Notes under the pieces: model-generated
What the model saw: the letters and a program-made list of their open reading frames with translations, nothing else
Databases searched by the model: none
Told to the model about the DNA's origin: nothing
Made by a program: the position numbers and the translations under genes
Assembly: GCA_023418595.1 (NCBI GenBank)
Contig: JAEZZI010000010.1
Location: 1 to 62,223 of the forward strand
Origin: Pseudomonadota bacterium
Lineage (GTDB): Bacteria > Pseudomonadota > Alphaproteobacteria > Sphingomonadales > Sphingomonadaceae
Length of the DNA: 62,223 nucleotides
Reading direction: 5' to 3'
Part shown: positions 33,854 to 45,168 of the stretch, in pieces
How positions within the stretch are numbered: position 1 is the stretch's first letter
Layout: every line of letters starts with the position of its first letter

Positions 33854-34393
33854 TTAGCGTGGCGCAACGAGCGCGGGGACATCGCGCGCCGCTTCCTCCG
33901 GCTCGATGCCGGGGCGCGGGGCGGGTGCAACGGTTTCGTCGCCGGCGGCGATGCGGATTGCCTGCTGGATCGCCTCTGCCAGCCGCGGATAGATGCCGCA
34001 GCGGCATATGTTGGTGACGACCCGCTCGATCTCGTCCTGCGAGGGGCGGGGCGAGCGTTTCATCAGCACCGCCATGTTCATGACGATGCCGGGGATGCAG
34101 AACCCGCACTGGATGACGTTCGACGCGAGCAGCGCCTGTTGCATCGGATGGGTGCGGTCGCGCGACAGCCCCTCGATCGTGGTGACGAAGGTGCCCTCGG
34201 CGGCCTCCAGGGTGAAGCGACAGCTTTTGACCGCCTGGCCATCGACATCGACGATGCACGCGCCGCAATCGCCATTGCCGCAGCCATATTTGGTGCCGGT
34301 CAGGTTGGACGCATCGCGCAGCGCCCACAGCAGCGGAGTCTCCCCCGGCATCAGATATTCGACGGGCTGATTGTTGACGGTCAGGCGCGGCAT
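33854..34393 (-). CDS. 2Fe-2S subunit of a molybdenum hydroxylase (IorA/CoxS-like)
   Basis: The 179-residue product has two 2Fe-2S domains. The plant-type cluster is in GTKYGCGNGDCGACIVDVDG with QAVKSC. The second, helical domain is in VIQCGFCIPGIVMNM and NICRCGIYPRLAEAI. This is the electron-transfer subunit of xanthine-oxidase-family enzymes such as isoquinoline 1-oxidoreductase or aldehyde oxidases. The C terminus has a 30-residue proline/alanine-rich tail. No molybdopterin or FAD subunit is encoded next to it, so its partner lies elsewhere or is missing. Confidence 0.88.
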   Translation of the reverse strand: MPRLTVNNQPVEYLMPGETPLLWALRDASNLTGTKYGCGNGDCGACIVDVDGQAVKSCRFTLEAAEGTFVTTIEGLSRDRTHPMQQALLASNVIQCGFCIPGIVMNMAVLMKRSPRPSQDEIERVVTNICRCGIYPRLAEAIQQAIRIAAGDETVAPAPRPGIEPEEAARDVPALVAPR

Positions 34394-34467
34394 GACGGTG
34401 GCTTAGCGGGTTGGCGGGGTTTGGGAAATGGGAAGCCTTCGCTATCCGTCACACCAGCTATCCATAT

Positions 34468-34560
34468 CCGTCATCCCGGCGAAAGCTGGGGCATCAGGCA
34501 GCAAGCTCAAAGCGCCGGGCCTTCGACCGCCTGATATCCCAGCTTTCGCCGGGATGACGG
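34468..34560. repeat. Intergenic inverted repeat (CCGTCATCCCGG family)
   Basis: CCGTCATCCCGGCGAAAGCT... is mirrored by ...AGCTTTCGCCGGGATGACGG. The same family occurs at 53881-53957. Confidence 0.8.
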
Positions 34561-34583
34561 ATGGGGAGGCCTGGGGGTGGCTG

Positions 34584-35345
34584 TTAATCCCGCCAGCTCC
34601 GGTCGGTCCTGTCGACCAGCCGCACCATCGCCGCGAAATCCGCCGCGCCGGGGCCGCCGGGAACTTGCGCCATGTGCAGGTCGCGCTGGTGGACCGCCAC
34701 CACCTCGTCCGACACGACCAGCGGCTCGCCCATGCTGGCGGTGGCAACCTGAATTTCGCAGGCGCGTTGCAGCGACCAGTGTTTGATGAACGCCTCTGGC
34801 ACGGTGCGCCCCATTACCAGGATGCCGTGATTCCGGAGCAGCATGACGCGCTTGTCACCGAGATTGGCGAGCAGCCGTTCGCCTTCCTCGTCGCGCACCG
34901 TCACGCCTTCGAAATCGTGGTAGGCGATCTGGCCGGCAAAGTTGCACGCATAGAAATTGGTCGGGCGCAGGCCACCCTTGACCGAACTCACCGCCATGCC
35001 TGCCGTGGTGTGGGTGTGCGCGATGCAATGCGCGTCGGGCAGATGCCGGTGGAACAGCGCGTGCTGGACGAAACCGGCGCGGTTGACCGGATAGGGGCTG
35101 TCGTCGAGCTTGTTGCCGTCAATGTCGATCTTGACCAGGTTCGACGCCTTCACCTCGCTGAAATGCAGGCCGAACGGGTTGATGAGGAAGGCGCCTTCCT
35201 CGCCCGGCACCTTCAGCGTGATGTGGTTGTAGATCATCTCCGACCAGCCGAGATGGTCGAATATGCGGTAGCAGGCGGCAAGCTGCTGGCGCGCCTCATG
35301 TTCGGCGTCCGAAATACGGGTGTCGGGTTTGAAGGCGGTGGCCAC
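34584..35345 (-). CDS. Class II aldolase/adducin family protein
   Basis: The start is GTG at 35345 behind GGAGAG (VATAFKPDTRISDAEHEARQ). Upstream in-frame codons lie in poorly conserved DNA. The zinc-binding His residues are in HCIAHTHTTAGMAVSSVKGG and LLRNHGILVMGRT. The N-terminal YNHITLKVPGEEGAFLINPF is characteristic of the family. The product has 253 residues. Members include fuculose/rhamnulose phosphate aldolases and many uncharacterised paralogues, so the substrate is open. It is divergent from the propionate operon. Confidence 0.88.
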   Translation of the reverse strand: MATAFKPDTRISDAEHEARQQLAACYRIFDHLGWSEMIYNHITLKVPGEEGAFLINPFGLHFSEVKASNLVKIDIDGNKLDDSPYPVNRAGFVQHALFHRHLPDAHCIAHTHTTAGMAVSSVKGGLRPTNFYACNFAGQIAYHDFEGVTVRDEEGERLLANLGDKRVMLLRNHGILVMGRTVPEAFIKHWSLQRACEIQVATASMGEPLVVSDEVVAVHQRDLHMAQVPGGPGAADFAAMVRLVDRTDRSWRD

Positions 35346-35484
35346 GGCGTCTCTCCGATATTTTCGTGAAACGAGTATGGCACGGACGATGGCGCGCGTC
35401 ATCCCCGACGAAGATTGAGGTTGATCCCGCGCGCACGGCGCTTCAGGGAAGGCGCAAGGACAGATTATTTCAAGGCGAGGGACG

Positions 35485-37011
35485 ATGTCGTCGACCATTG
35501 CGGAACTCGAAAAGAAGCGCGCGGCCGCGCGCCTGGGCGGCGGGCAGAAGCGGATCGACGCGCAGCACGCCAAGGGCAAGCTGACCGCGCGCGAGCGGCT
35601 GGACGTGCTGCTCGACGAAGGGTCGTTCGAGGAACTCGACATGTATGTCGAGCATAACTGCACCGATTTCGGGATGCAGGATCAGGTGATCCCCGGCGAC
35701 GGCGTGGTCACCGGATCGGGGACGATCAACGGGCGGCTGGTGTTCGTGTTCAGCCAGGACTTCACCGTATTCGGCGGCTCTCTCTCCGAACGCCATGCCC
35801 AGAAGATCTGCAAGATCATGGACATGGCAATGAAGGTCGGCGCGCCGGTCATCGGTCTCAACGATTCGGGCGGCGCGCGCATTCAGGAGGGCGTCGCGTC
35901 GCTGGGCGGCTATGCCGAGGTGTTCCAGCGCAATGTGCTGGCATCGGGCGTGGTGCCGCAGCTCTCGCTCATCATGGGGCCATGCGCGGGCGGCGCGGTC
36001 TATTCGCCGGCGATGACCGACTTCATCTTCATGGTGAAGGATTCGAGCTATATGTTCGTGACCGGGCCCGATGTGGTGAAGACGGTGACCAACGAAGTCG
36101 TGACCCAGGAGGAACTGGGCGGCGCGGTGACGCACACCACCAAATCCTCGGTTGCCGACGTCGCGTTCGAGAACGACATCGAGGCGCTGCTGGCGGCGCG
36201 CGATTTCTTCGATTTCCTGCCCGCGTCGAACCGCGAGCCGGTGCCCGAGCGTCCGACCGACGACCCGTGGGACCGGCTGGAGGACAGTCTCGACACGCTG
36301 ATCCCGCCGAGCGCGAACCAGCCCTACGACATGCACGAGTTGATCCGCAAAGTGGTGGACGAGGGCGATTTCTTCGAGATCCAGCCCGCCCACGCCGCGA
36401 ACATCATCACTGGCTTCGGCAGGATCGAGGGACGCACGGTGGGTGTCGTCGCCAACCAGCCGATGGTGCTGGCCGGGGTGCTCGACATCAATTCGTCGAA
36501 GAAGGCGGCGCGGTTCGTGCGGTTCTGCGACGCGTTCGAAATTCCGATCGTCACCTTCGTCGATGTGCCCGGCTTCCTGCCCGGCGTCGGCCAGGAGCAT
36601 TCGGGGATCATCAAGCATGGCGCGAAGCTGCTGTTCGCCTATGCCGAGGCGACGGTGCCCAAGATCACGGTCATCACGCGCAAGGCCTATGGCGGTGCAT
36701 ATGACGTGATGGCGTCGAAGCATCTGCGCGGCGATCTGAACTATGCCTGGCCGACCGCCGAGATTGCGGTGATGGGCGCCAAGGGCGCGGTGGAAATCAT
36801 CTTCCGCGGGAAGACGCCGGAGGAAATCGCCGAGCGGACCGCGGAATATGAAGCACGCTTCGCCAATCCGTTCGTGGCGGCGAGCAAGGGCTTTATCGAC
36901 GAGGTCATCATGCCGCATTCCACGCGGCGGCGCGTGGCGCTGGGGTTAAGGAAACTGCGGGGGAAGCAGCTTGAGAACCCGTGGAAGAAGCATGACAATA
37001 TTCCGCTGTGA
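35485..37011 (+). CDS. pccB: Propionyl-CoA carboxylase beta subunit
   Basis: This is the carboxyltransferase subunit that moves CO2 from carboxybiotin to propionyl-CoA. The product has 508 residues and begins MSSTIAELEKKRAAARLGGG. It has DSGGARIQEGVASLGGYAEV, MGPCAGGAVYSPAMTDFIFM and FVDVPGFLPGVGQEHSGIIK, then ITRKAYGGAYDVMASKHLRG and, near the end, TRRRVALGLRKLRGKQLENP. These features favour PccB over acetyl-CoA or methylcrotonyl-CoA carboxylase beta subunits. The epimerase and mutase genes downstream support that. It is the first gene of a collinear operon. Confidence 0.94.
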   Translation: MSSTIAELEKKRAAARLGGGQKRIDAQHAKGKLTARERLDVLLDEGSFEELDMYVEHNCTDFGMQDQVIPGDGVVTGSGTINGRLVFVFSQDFTVFGGSLSERHAQKICKIMDMAMKVGAPVIGLNDSGGARIQEGVASLGGYAEVFQRNVLASGVVPQLSLIMGPCAGGAVYSPAMTDFIFMVKDSSYMFVTGPDVVKTVTNEVVTQEELGGAVTHTTKSSVADVAFENDIEALLAARDFFDFLPASNREPVPERPTDDPWDRLEDSLDTLIPPSANQPYDMHELIRKVVDEGDFFEIQPAHAANIITGFGRIEGRTVGVVANQPMVLAGVLDINSSKKAARFVRFCDAFEIPIVTFVDVPGFLPGVGQEHSGIIKHGAKLLFAYAEATVPKITVITRKAYGGAYDVMASKHLRGDLNYAWPTAEIAVMGAKGAVEIIFRGKTPEEIAERTAEYEARFANPFVAASKGFIDEVIMPHSTRRRVALGLRKLRGKQLENPWKKHDNIPL

Positions 37012-37014
37012 CCG

Positions 37015-37251
37015 ATGGAACGGTTCATCCTCTTTGGACTGTTCACGGCGATGATGCTGTACGCGACGAAGCTGCACATCGATCAGCAGCGTCGCGGCGA
37101 ATTTCGTGGTCACCCTTGGCCATTTCAGGTCGTGACCGATCGCGCGCGGTCGCCGCGCCGCTTTGCGATCCTGAAGCTGATCCTCGGGGCGCTCTTCATC
37201 GCAGTGTGGATCGGATGGATTTTTCTGTTTCGAGCGATGCTGGGAGAATGA
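37015..37251 (+). CDS. Small membrane protein between pccB and the epimerase gene
   Basis: The 78-residue product has two hydrophobic segments: RFILFGLFTAMMLYATKL at the N terminus and LKLILGALFIAVWIGWIFLF near the C terminus. The linker between them is basic. It starts 4 bases after pccB and ends 1 base before the epimerase ATG, so it belongs to the operon. No family is recognised. Confidence 0.7.
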   Translation: MERFILFGLFTAMMLYATKLHIDQQRRGEFRGHPWPFQVVTDRARSPRRFAILKLILGALFIAVWIGWIFLFRAMLGE

Positions 37252-37252
37252 A

Positions 37253-37672
37253 ATGAAGCTCGGCCGCCTGAACCATATCGGCGTTGCGACGCCCTCGATC
37301 GCCGAGTCGATCGTCTTCTATCGCGACGTGATGGGCGCGGAGACGATCCACGAACCCTTCGACCTGCCGGCGCAGGGGGTGAAGGTGTGCTTCGTCGATA
37401 CGCCGAACACGCAGATCGAGCTGATCGAGCCGCTGGGCACGGACTCGCCGATCCACGGGTTTCTGGCCAAGAACCCGGCGGGCGGACAGCATCATCTGTG
37501 TTACGAGGTGCCTGACATCCACGAAGCCAAATCGTGGTTCGAGGCGAAGGGCGCGCGGGTGCTGGGCGAGCCGCGGATCGGGGCGCATGGGACGCCGATC
37601 TTCTTCGTCCACCCCAAGGATATGGGCGGGGTGCTGACCGAGATTATGGAGACGCCCGAAGAGGGGCATTGA
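37253..37672 (+). CDS. mce: Methylmalonyl-CoA epimerase
   Basis: This VOC-fold enzyme converts (S)- to (R)-methylmalonyl-CoA between the carboxylase and the mutase. The 139-residue product has MKLGRLNHIGVATPSIAESI with the first metal-binding His, AGGQHHLCYEVPDIHEA with the second and GTPIFFVHPKDMGGVLTEIM with the terminal Glu. The length matches known epimerases. The start overlaps the preceding small gene region closely, within the operon. Confidence 0.92.
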   Translation: MKLGRLNHIGVATPSIAESIVFYRDVMGAETIHEPFDLPAQGVKVCFVDTPNTQIELIEPLGTDSPIHGFLAKNPAGGQHHLCYEVPDIHEAKSWFEAKGARVLGEPRIGAHGTPIFFVHPKDMGGVLTEIMETPEEGH

Positions 37673-37706
37673 CCGGATGACGATAGGGTAAGTTCGCACA
37701 CCAAAA

Positions 37707-37780
37707 CCCGTTTGCTTCGAGCGAGGTCGAGAAGCGTTTCGGGACATCAGCGTTTCTCGACTTCGCTCGAAACGAACGGG
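37707..37780. repeat. Intergenic inverted repeat (TTCGAGCGAAGTCGA family)
   Basis: CCCGTTTGCTTCGAGCGAGG... is mirrored by ...ACTTCGCTCGAAACGAACGGG. Related copies lie at 38600-38697 and 45169-45247. This copy lies between two operon genes, where the RNA can form a long stem. Confidence 0.8.
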
Positions 37781-37805
37781 GTAGGGGGCAAGGAAGGGCA
37801 GACGC

Positions 37806-38591
37806 ATGACCAGTTACGACCATATCCGGACCGAGCGGCGCGGCGAAGTGCTGGTGGTCACGCTAAACCGGCCCGACCGGCTGAACGCTGCGCCGCCTGC
37901 GCTGTTCGACGAGATTCGCGACGCGATCGCCAATCTCGACGGTGCGCGCGCGGTGCTGTTCGCGGGGGCGGGGCGGGCTTTCTGTTCGGGCGCGGACGTT
38001 GCCGGTGGCGCGCTGGGGATGGACAATCCCGGCGACACGACCTTCCGCGCGCTGACCGAGCATTACAACCGCACGATGCTGGCAATTGCCGCGCTGGACG
38101 TGCCGGTGGTGAGCGCAGTGCGCGGGCCTGCGGCGGGGATCGGATGCAGCCTGGCGCTGGCCGCGGATTTCTGTGTGGCGAGCGAGACGGCCTATTTCCT
38201 TCAGGCGTTCGTCAATATCGGGCTGGTCCCCGATGGCGGAGCGAGCTGGATGCTGCCGCGACTGATCGGTCGCGCGCGTGCTGCCGAGATGATGATGCTC
38301 GGCGAGCGGGTGCCCGCGGCCAAGGCGCTGGACTGGGGGATGATTCACAAGGTGGTTGCCGACGATGCGCTGGATGCGGAAAGCTTTGCGCTGGCCGAGC
38401 GGCTGGCGGCGGGGCCGACCCGCGCGCTGGGGGCGATGCGGCGCGCGCTGCACGATGCGCTCGACCTGAGCTATGCCGACGCGATGACGCGCGAGGCGGA
38501 GAATCAGCGCGACATGCGCGGCACCGCGGACGCGATGGAGGGGGGCATGGCGTTCCTCCAGAAGCGCAAGCCGGTGTTCCGGGGTGCCTGA
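37806..38591 (+). CDS. Enoyl-CoA hydratase/isomerase family protein
   Basis: The 261-residue crotonase-fold protein begins MTSYDHIRTERRGEVLVVTL. The oxyanion hole is formed by GRAFCSGADVAGGALG and VRGPAAGIGCSLALAADFCV. The segment VNIGLVPDGGASWMLPRLIG is close to PaaG/PaaB-type hydratase-isomerases. It lies between the epimerase and mutase genes, flanked by two inverted repeats. It may feed beta-oxidation products into the propionate pathway; the substrate is not determined. Confidence 0.9.
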   Translation: MTSYDHIRTERRGEVLVVTLNRPDRLNAAPPALFDEIRDAIANLDGARAVLFAGAGRAFCSGADVAGGALGMDNPGDTTFRALTEHYNRTMLAIAALDVPVVSAVRGPAAGIGCSLALAADFCVASETAYFLQAFVNIGLVPDGGASWMLPRLIGRARAAEMMMLGERVPAAKALDWGMIHKVVADDALDAESFALAERLAAGPTRALGAMRRALHDALDLSYADAMTREAENQRDMRGTADAMEGGMAFLQKRKPVFRGA

Positions 38592-38599
38592 TCTGATCT

Positions 38600-38697
38600 C
38601 CGTTCGTCCCGAGCGAAGTCGAGGGGCATTTCCGAGCGGAGCGAGAAGCCTCGGCTGCGCTCGGCAAACTCCCTCGACTTCGCTCGGGACGAACGGG
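38600..38697. repeat. Intergenic inverted repeat (TTCGAGCGAAGTCGA family)
   Basis: CCGTTCGTCCCGAGCGAAGT... is mirrored by ...ACTTCGCTCGGGACGAACGGG, with an inner partial dyad. It lies directly before the methylmalonyl-CoA mutase gene. Confidence 0.8.
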
Positions 38698-38720
38698 TTA
38701 TTTATACTTGAGTGTGTGAC

Positions 38721-40858
<2,138 letters not shown>

Positions 40859-40862
<4 letters not shown>

Positions 40863-41965
40863 GCGAGTTGACGATGCTTCACCCCTCCCTTTCAGGGGAG
40901 CGGCCAGGGGTGGGGCGCTTGCCCCATAGATTGTCGGATGAGGTGAGGCCCCACCCCAACCCATCCCCTGAAGGGGAGGGGCTTGAGATATGGACCCGCG
41001 ACGCCATCGCCGCGCTGTTCGACCTGCCGTTCCCCGAACTCGTGTTTCGCGCGGCCGAAACTCACCGCGCGCACCACGCGCCCAATGAAGTTCAGCGCTC
41101 CACGCTCCTGTCGATCAAGACCGGCGGCTGCCCCGAGGATTGCGGCTACTGCAACCAGTCGGCGAAGCACGGCACCGATCTGAAGGCATCGAAGCTGATG
41201 GACGTCCGCGCGGTGCTGCAAGCCGCCGCGCAGGCGAAGGACAACGGCTCGACCCGCTTCTGCATGGGGGCTGCTTGGCGCAACCCGAAGGACCGCGACA
41301 TGGGCGCGATCGTCCAGATGGTGGAGGGCGTGCGCCAGATGGGTATGGAAACCTGCATGACGCTGGGGATGTTGAGCCCGGAGCAGGCGAAGCAACTGGC
41401 CGATGCCGGGCTCGATTACTACAACCACAACATCGATACCTCGCCCGAGAATTACGCCAACGTCATCTCGACGCGGACGTTCGAGGATCGACTGGACACG
41501 CTGCACAATGTGCGCTCCGCAGGCATCAATGTGTGTTCGGGCGGGATCGTCGGCATGGGCGAGACGCGCGGCGATCGCGTCGGCTTCATCCACGCGCTCG
41601 CCAACCTTCCGACCCCACCCGAGAGCGTGCCGATCAACGCGCTGGTCCCGGTAAAGGGCACGCCGCTGGGCGACATGCTCGCCGACACGCCGCTGGCGAA
41701 GATCGACGACATCGAATTCGTCCGCACCGTCGCGGTCGCGCGCATCACCATGCCGCGCAGCATGGTGCGGCTGAGCGCGGGTCGCGAGAGCATGTCGGAC
41801 GCGGCGCAGGCCTTGTGCTTCATGGCGGGCGCGAACTCGATCTTCACCGGCGACAAGCTGCTGACGACCGGCAATGCGGGCGACGACAAGGATGCGGCGC
41901 TGTTTGCGAAGCTGGGGATCGTGGCGATGGCGGCGGAATGTCCGGGGCAGACGCCACAGGCATGA
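40859..41965 (+). CDS. bioB: Biotin synthase with a repeat-encoded N-terminal extension
   Basis: This radical-SAM enzyme inserts sulfur into dethiobiotin. The 4Fe-4S Cys triad is in TGGCPEDCGYCNQSAKHG, followed by RFCMGAAWRNPKDRDMGAIV, LDYYNHNIDTSPENYANVIS and NVCSGGIVGMGETRGDRVGF. The start ATG overlaps the mutase stop (ATGA). Residues about 8-41 are translated from an inverted repeat (40882-40981) and have no counterpart in known BioB. Family homology starts at EIWTRDAIAALFDLPFPELV, and no ATG lies between the repeat and that point. The product has 368 residues. Biotin is the cofactor of the carboxylase encoded on either side. Confidence 0.94.
40882..40981. repeat. Inverted repeat inside the bioB reading frame
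   Basis: CCCCTCCCTTTCAGGGGA... is mirrored by ...CCCCTGAAGGGGAGGGG, with an inner GGGGTGGGGC/GCCCCACCCC dyad. It is read through in frame, giving about 34 residues rich in Pro, Gly and Arg. Confidence 0.85.
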
Positions 41966-42186
41966 CCCGTATCGGTGTCAAAACTCTGTTCGTGTTGATC
42001 GGGCTCGTTTGGCTCGGTTTTACATCATTCGAGCTGGCATTCGGCTCGATGGGAAATTGTGCGGGCGACGGGTTTTGTGAAGGGCGTAAAAGCCTGGCAG
42101 GTCAGGTAGTGATTTGGAGAGGGCTGTTCGGGGCGCTGGTGATCGTCTTGGCCTATCGTTTCTTTCGTAAGGACGCAGATGTTTAA
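41962..42186 (+). CDS. Small membrane protein between bioB and pccA
   Basis: The 74-residue product starts MTRIGVKTLFVLIGLVWLGF, a membrane segment. A short Cys-containing loop follows (GNCAGDGFCEGRK), then a second segment (VIWRGLFGALVIVLAYRF). The start overlaps bioB (ATGA) and the stop overlaps the pccA start by 8 bases, so it is tightly coupled in the operon. It is the second small two-segment membrane protein placed next to a carboxylase subunit gene. Function unknown. Confidence 0.7.
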   Translation: MTRIGVKTLFVLIGLVWLGFTSFELAFGSMGNCAGDGFCEGRKSLAGQVVIWRGLFGALVIVLAYRFFRKDADV

Positions 42187-44197
42187 GAAAATCCTGGTCG
42201 CCAATCGTGGTGAGATTGCGTGCCGCGTGTTTCGCACGGCGAAGCGGATGGGGATCGCGACGGTCGCGGTCTATTCGGACGCCGATGCGCGCAGCCCGCA
42301 TGTGCTGATGGCGGACGAGGCGGTGCGGCTAGGCCCGGCACCGGCGGCGGAAAGCTATCTGAAGGCCGAGCTGATCCTTGAGGCGGCAAAGGCCACGGGG
42401 GCGGACTGCATTCACCCCGGATACGGCTTCCTGTCGGAGCGCGAGAGCTTCGCCAGGGCGTGCGCGGAAGCGGGGATCGCCTTTGTCGGACCGCCGCCGG
42501 GCGCCATCGCGGCGATGGGCGACAAGATCGAGTCCAAGAAACTGGCCAAGGAAGCGGGCGTCAATGTCGTCCCCGGTTTCGTCGGCGAAATCCGCGACAC
42601 CGAACACGCGGTCGAGATCGCGAACGGCATCGGTTATCCGGTGATGATGAAAGCGTCGGCGGGCGGCGGCGGCAAGGGGATGCGGCTGGCATACAGCGAA
42701 GCCGATGTCCGCGAAGGCTTCGACGCGACAAAGCGCGAAGGCCTCGCCAGCTTCGGCGACGACCGCGTGTTCATCGAGAAATTCATCGAGAGCCCGCGTC
42801 ATATCGAAATTCAGATACTCGGCGATCAGCACGGCAACATAGTCTATCTCGGCGAGCGCGAATGCTCGATCCAGCGGCGGCATCAGAAGGTGGTCGAGGA
42901 AGCGCCGTCGCCCTTCGTCACGCCGGACATGCGCCGCAAGATGGGCGAGCAGGCCGTCGCGCTGTCACGCGCGGTCGGATATTATTCGGCCGGCACGGTG
43001 GAACTGATCGTGTCGGGTGCGGATCGCACGGGGGAGGGGTTCTACTTCCTCGAAATGAACACCCGACTTCAGGTCGAACATCCGGTGACCGAGGCGATCA
43101 CCGGGCTCGATCTAGTCGAACAGATGATTCGGGTTGCGGCGGGTGAGACGCTGGCCTTCGGTCAGGACGATGTGACGCTGAACGGCTGGGCGGTGGAGAA
43201 CCGCGTCTATGCCGAAGACCCGTATCGCGGGTTTCTGCCGAGCACCGGGCGACTGGTTCGTTATGCGCCGCCCGCTGCGACAGACACCCCATATGGCGAC
43301 ACCGCGACCGACGCCTATACACGCGTCGACGACGGCGTGGACGAGGGCGGCGAAGTCAGCATGTTCTACGACCCGATGATCGCCAAGCTCATCACCTGGG
43401 CGCCGACGCGCGAGCAAGCGATTGACGCGCAGGTCGCCGCACTCGACCGGTTTCGGATCGAGGGGCTGGGCCACAATATCGATTTCCTGTCCGCGCTGAT
43501 GCAGCATTCGCGCTTTCGCTCGGGTGAGATCACGACCGGGTTCATCGCTGAGGAATATCCCGAAGGCTTTCATGGTGCGCCTGCCGACCAGGAATTGCTG
43601 CGCAGCATTGCCGCAGTGGCGGCGACTCTTGCCTGCCGGTCTGCGGCGCGGGCGCGCGACATTGACGGGCAGTTGGGCAACGGACTCGTACCCCCGTATC
43701 GCTGGCAGGTGCAGATCGGCGATGCGGTATTCGACGCCGATCTGAGCGATCAGCTCGACACGATCCTCATTGACGGCGCGCCGGTCACCGTGCGCCATGA
43801 TTATGTTCCCGGCGCCGGCGTGTTGCACGCCACGGTCGACGACGCACCGCTGTCGATTCAGGTCGCGCCAACCCGCGGCGGGTTCCGTCTGACGACGCGC
43901 GGCGCGACCCATGTGGCGCGGGTGCTGCCCGCGCACATCGCCCCGCTTGCGCGGCACATGATCGAAAAAGTGCCACCCGACACGTCGAAATTGCTGCTGT
44001 GCCCGATGCCCGGACTGCTGACCCAGCTTCATGTCGGAGTCGGCGATCAGGTGGAGGCGGGGCAGCCGCTGGCTGTGGTCGAGGCGATGAAGATGGAAAA
44101 CATCCTGCGCGCCGAAAAGGCGGGAACCGTCAGCGCGGTCAACCACGCGCCCGGCGACAGCCTGGCGGTGGACGCGGCGATCCTGGAGTTTGCGTGA
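42179..44197 (+). CDS. pccA: Propionyl-CoA carboxylase alpha subunit (biotin carboxylase + BCCP)
   Basis: The 672-residue protein holds biotin carboxylase and biotin carrier domains in one chain. It starts MFKKILVANRGEIACRVFRT. The ATP-grasp part has MMKASAGGGGKGMRLAYSEA, YLGERECSIQRRHQKVVEEA and FLEMNTRLQVEHPVTEAITG. The biotinyl domain near the C terminus has the attachment lysine in VVEAMKMENILRAEKAG. The operon context with pccB, epimerase and mutase assigns it to propionyl-CoA. Confidence 0.95.
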   Translation: MFKKILVANRGEIACRVFRTAKRMGIATVAVYSDADARSPHVLMADEAVRLGPAPAAESYLKAELILEAAKATGADCIHPGYGFLSERESFARACAEAGIAFVGPPPGAIAAMGDKIESKKLAKEAGVNVVPGFVGEIRDTEHAVEIANGIGYPVMMKASAGGGGKGMRLAYSEADVREGFDATKREGLASFGDDRVFIEKFIESPRHIEIQILGDQHGNIVYLGERECSIQRRHQKVVEEAPSPFVTPDMRRKMGEQAVALSRAVGYYSAGTVELIVSGADRTGEGFYFLEMNTRLQVEHPVTEAITGLDLVEQMIRVAAGETLAFGQDDVTLNGWAVENRVYAEDPYRGFLPSTGRLVRYAPPAATDTPYGDTATDAYTRVDDGVDEGGEVSMFYDPMIAKLITWAPTREQAIDAQVAALDRFRIEGLGHNIDFLSALMQHSRFRSGEITTGFIAEEYPEGFHGAPADQELLRSIAAVAATLACRSAARARDIDGQLGNGLVPPYRWQVQIGDAVFDADLSDQLDTILIDGAPVTVRHDYVPGAGVLHATVDDAPLSIQVAPTRGGFRLTTRGATHVARVLPAHIAPLARHMIEKVPPDTSKLLLCPMPGLLTQLHVGVGDQVEAGQPLAVVEAMKMENILRAEKAGTVSAVNHAPGDSLAVDAAILEFA

Positions 44198-44264
44198 GCG
44201 GCAACGCGTGGCTCCGTCCGCGCGCTTTCACTCGAAAACCCACGCGGCCGCTGACTATTCAAAC

Positions 44265-44335
44265 GTCATTGCGAGCGCAGCGAAGCAATCCACGGACGTC
44301 AGACTGGATTGCTTCGCTACGCTCGCGATGATGAC
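44265..44335. repeat. Intergenic inverted repeat after pccA
   Basis: GTCATTGCGAGCGCAGCGAA... is mirrored by ...TTCGCTACGCTCGCGATGATGAC, with arms of about 28 bp. It lies between the convergent pccA and SDR genes, where it may act as a bidirectional terminator. Confidence 0.8.
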
Positions 44336-44365
44336 GCGGGGCGAGTACGTCGCAGAGAGAAACTC

Positions 44366-45148
44366 TTACCGCGGTGCCATGCGGATGGCGCCGTCAAGGC
44401 GCACGCCTTCACCGTTGAAATAGCCGCATTCGATCATCGTCAGCGCGAGCTGCGCATATTCGGGCGGCTTGCCCAGGCGCTTGGGGAAGGGGACCGACGC
44501 GCCCAGCGCATCGCGGACATGGTCGGGCAGGCCCATCAGCAGCGGCGTTTCGAACAGGCCGGGCAGGATGGTGTTGACGCGTATGCCTTCGCCCATCAGA
44601 TCGCGGGCGATCGGCAGGGTCATGCCCAGCACGCCGCCCTTCGACGCCGAATAGGCCGCCTGACCGATTTGGCCGTCCTGCGCCGCGACCGATGCGGTGT
44701 TGACGATCGCGCCGCGCTCTCCGTCTTCCAGCGAAACGAGGGTCAGCATCCCGGCGGCGGACTTTGCGATGCAGCGGAAGGTGCCGATCAGGTTGATCTG
44801 CACCACCCAGTTGAACGCCTCCAGGCTGAAATGCTTGATCGATCCGTCTTCTTTGGATCGCGACGCGGTCTTCATCGCGTTGCCGACGCCCGCGCAATTG
44901 ACGAGCACGCGTTCCTGGCCGTGCGCGGCGCGTGCTTTCTCGAACCCCGCATCGACACTTTCGTCCGACGTCACGTTCACTTCGCAGAACACGCCGCCAA
45001 TCTCGGCTGCAATCGCCTCGCCCTTTTCGCGTTGCAGGTCGAAGATCGCAACCTTCGCGCCCTTGGCGGCGAGCGCGCGGGCGGTGGCGGCACCGAGGCC
45101 GGACGCGCCGCCGGTGACGACCGCGGCGATGGTGGAATCGAGTTTCAT
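44366..45148 (-). CDS. SDR-family 3-hydroxyacyl-CoA dehydrogenase-like protein
   Basis: This 260-residue short-chain dehydrogenase starts MKLDSTIAAVVTGGASGLGA (the TGxxxGxG cofactor site). The catalytic Ser is in VNTASVAAQDGQIGQAAY and the Tyr/Lys in AAYSASKGGVLGMTLPIARD. The sequence follows human HSD17B10 / type II 3-hydroxyacyl-CoA dehydrogenase closely (LETPLLMGLPDHVRDALGAS-type ending: FETPLLMGLPDHVRDALG). It lies upstream of a thiolase on the same strand in a beta-oxidation region, which supports the CoA-linked role. Confidence 0.88.
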   Translation of the reverse strand: MKLDSTIAAVVTGGASGLGAATARALAAKGAKVAIFDLQREKGEAIAAEIGGVFCEVNVTSDESVDAGFEKARAAHGQERVLVNCAGVGNAMKTASRSKEDGSIKHFSLEAFNWVVQINLIGTFRCIAKSAAGMLTLVSLEDGERGAIVNTASVAAQDGQIGQAAYSASKGGVLGMTLPIARDLMGEGIRVNTILPGLFETPLLMGLPDHVRDALGASVPFPKRLGKPPEYAQLALTMIECGYFNGEGVRLDGAIRMAPR

Positions 45149-45168
45149 TACGTCAATCCTCTCTAAAT

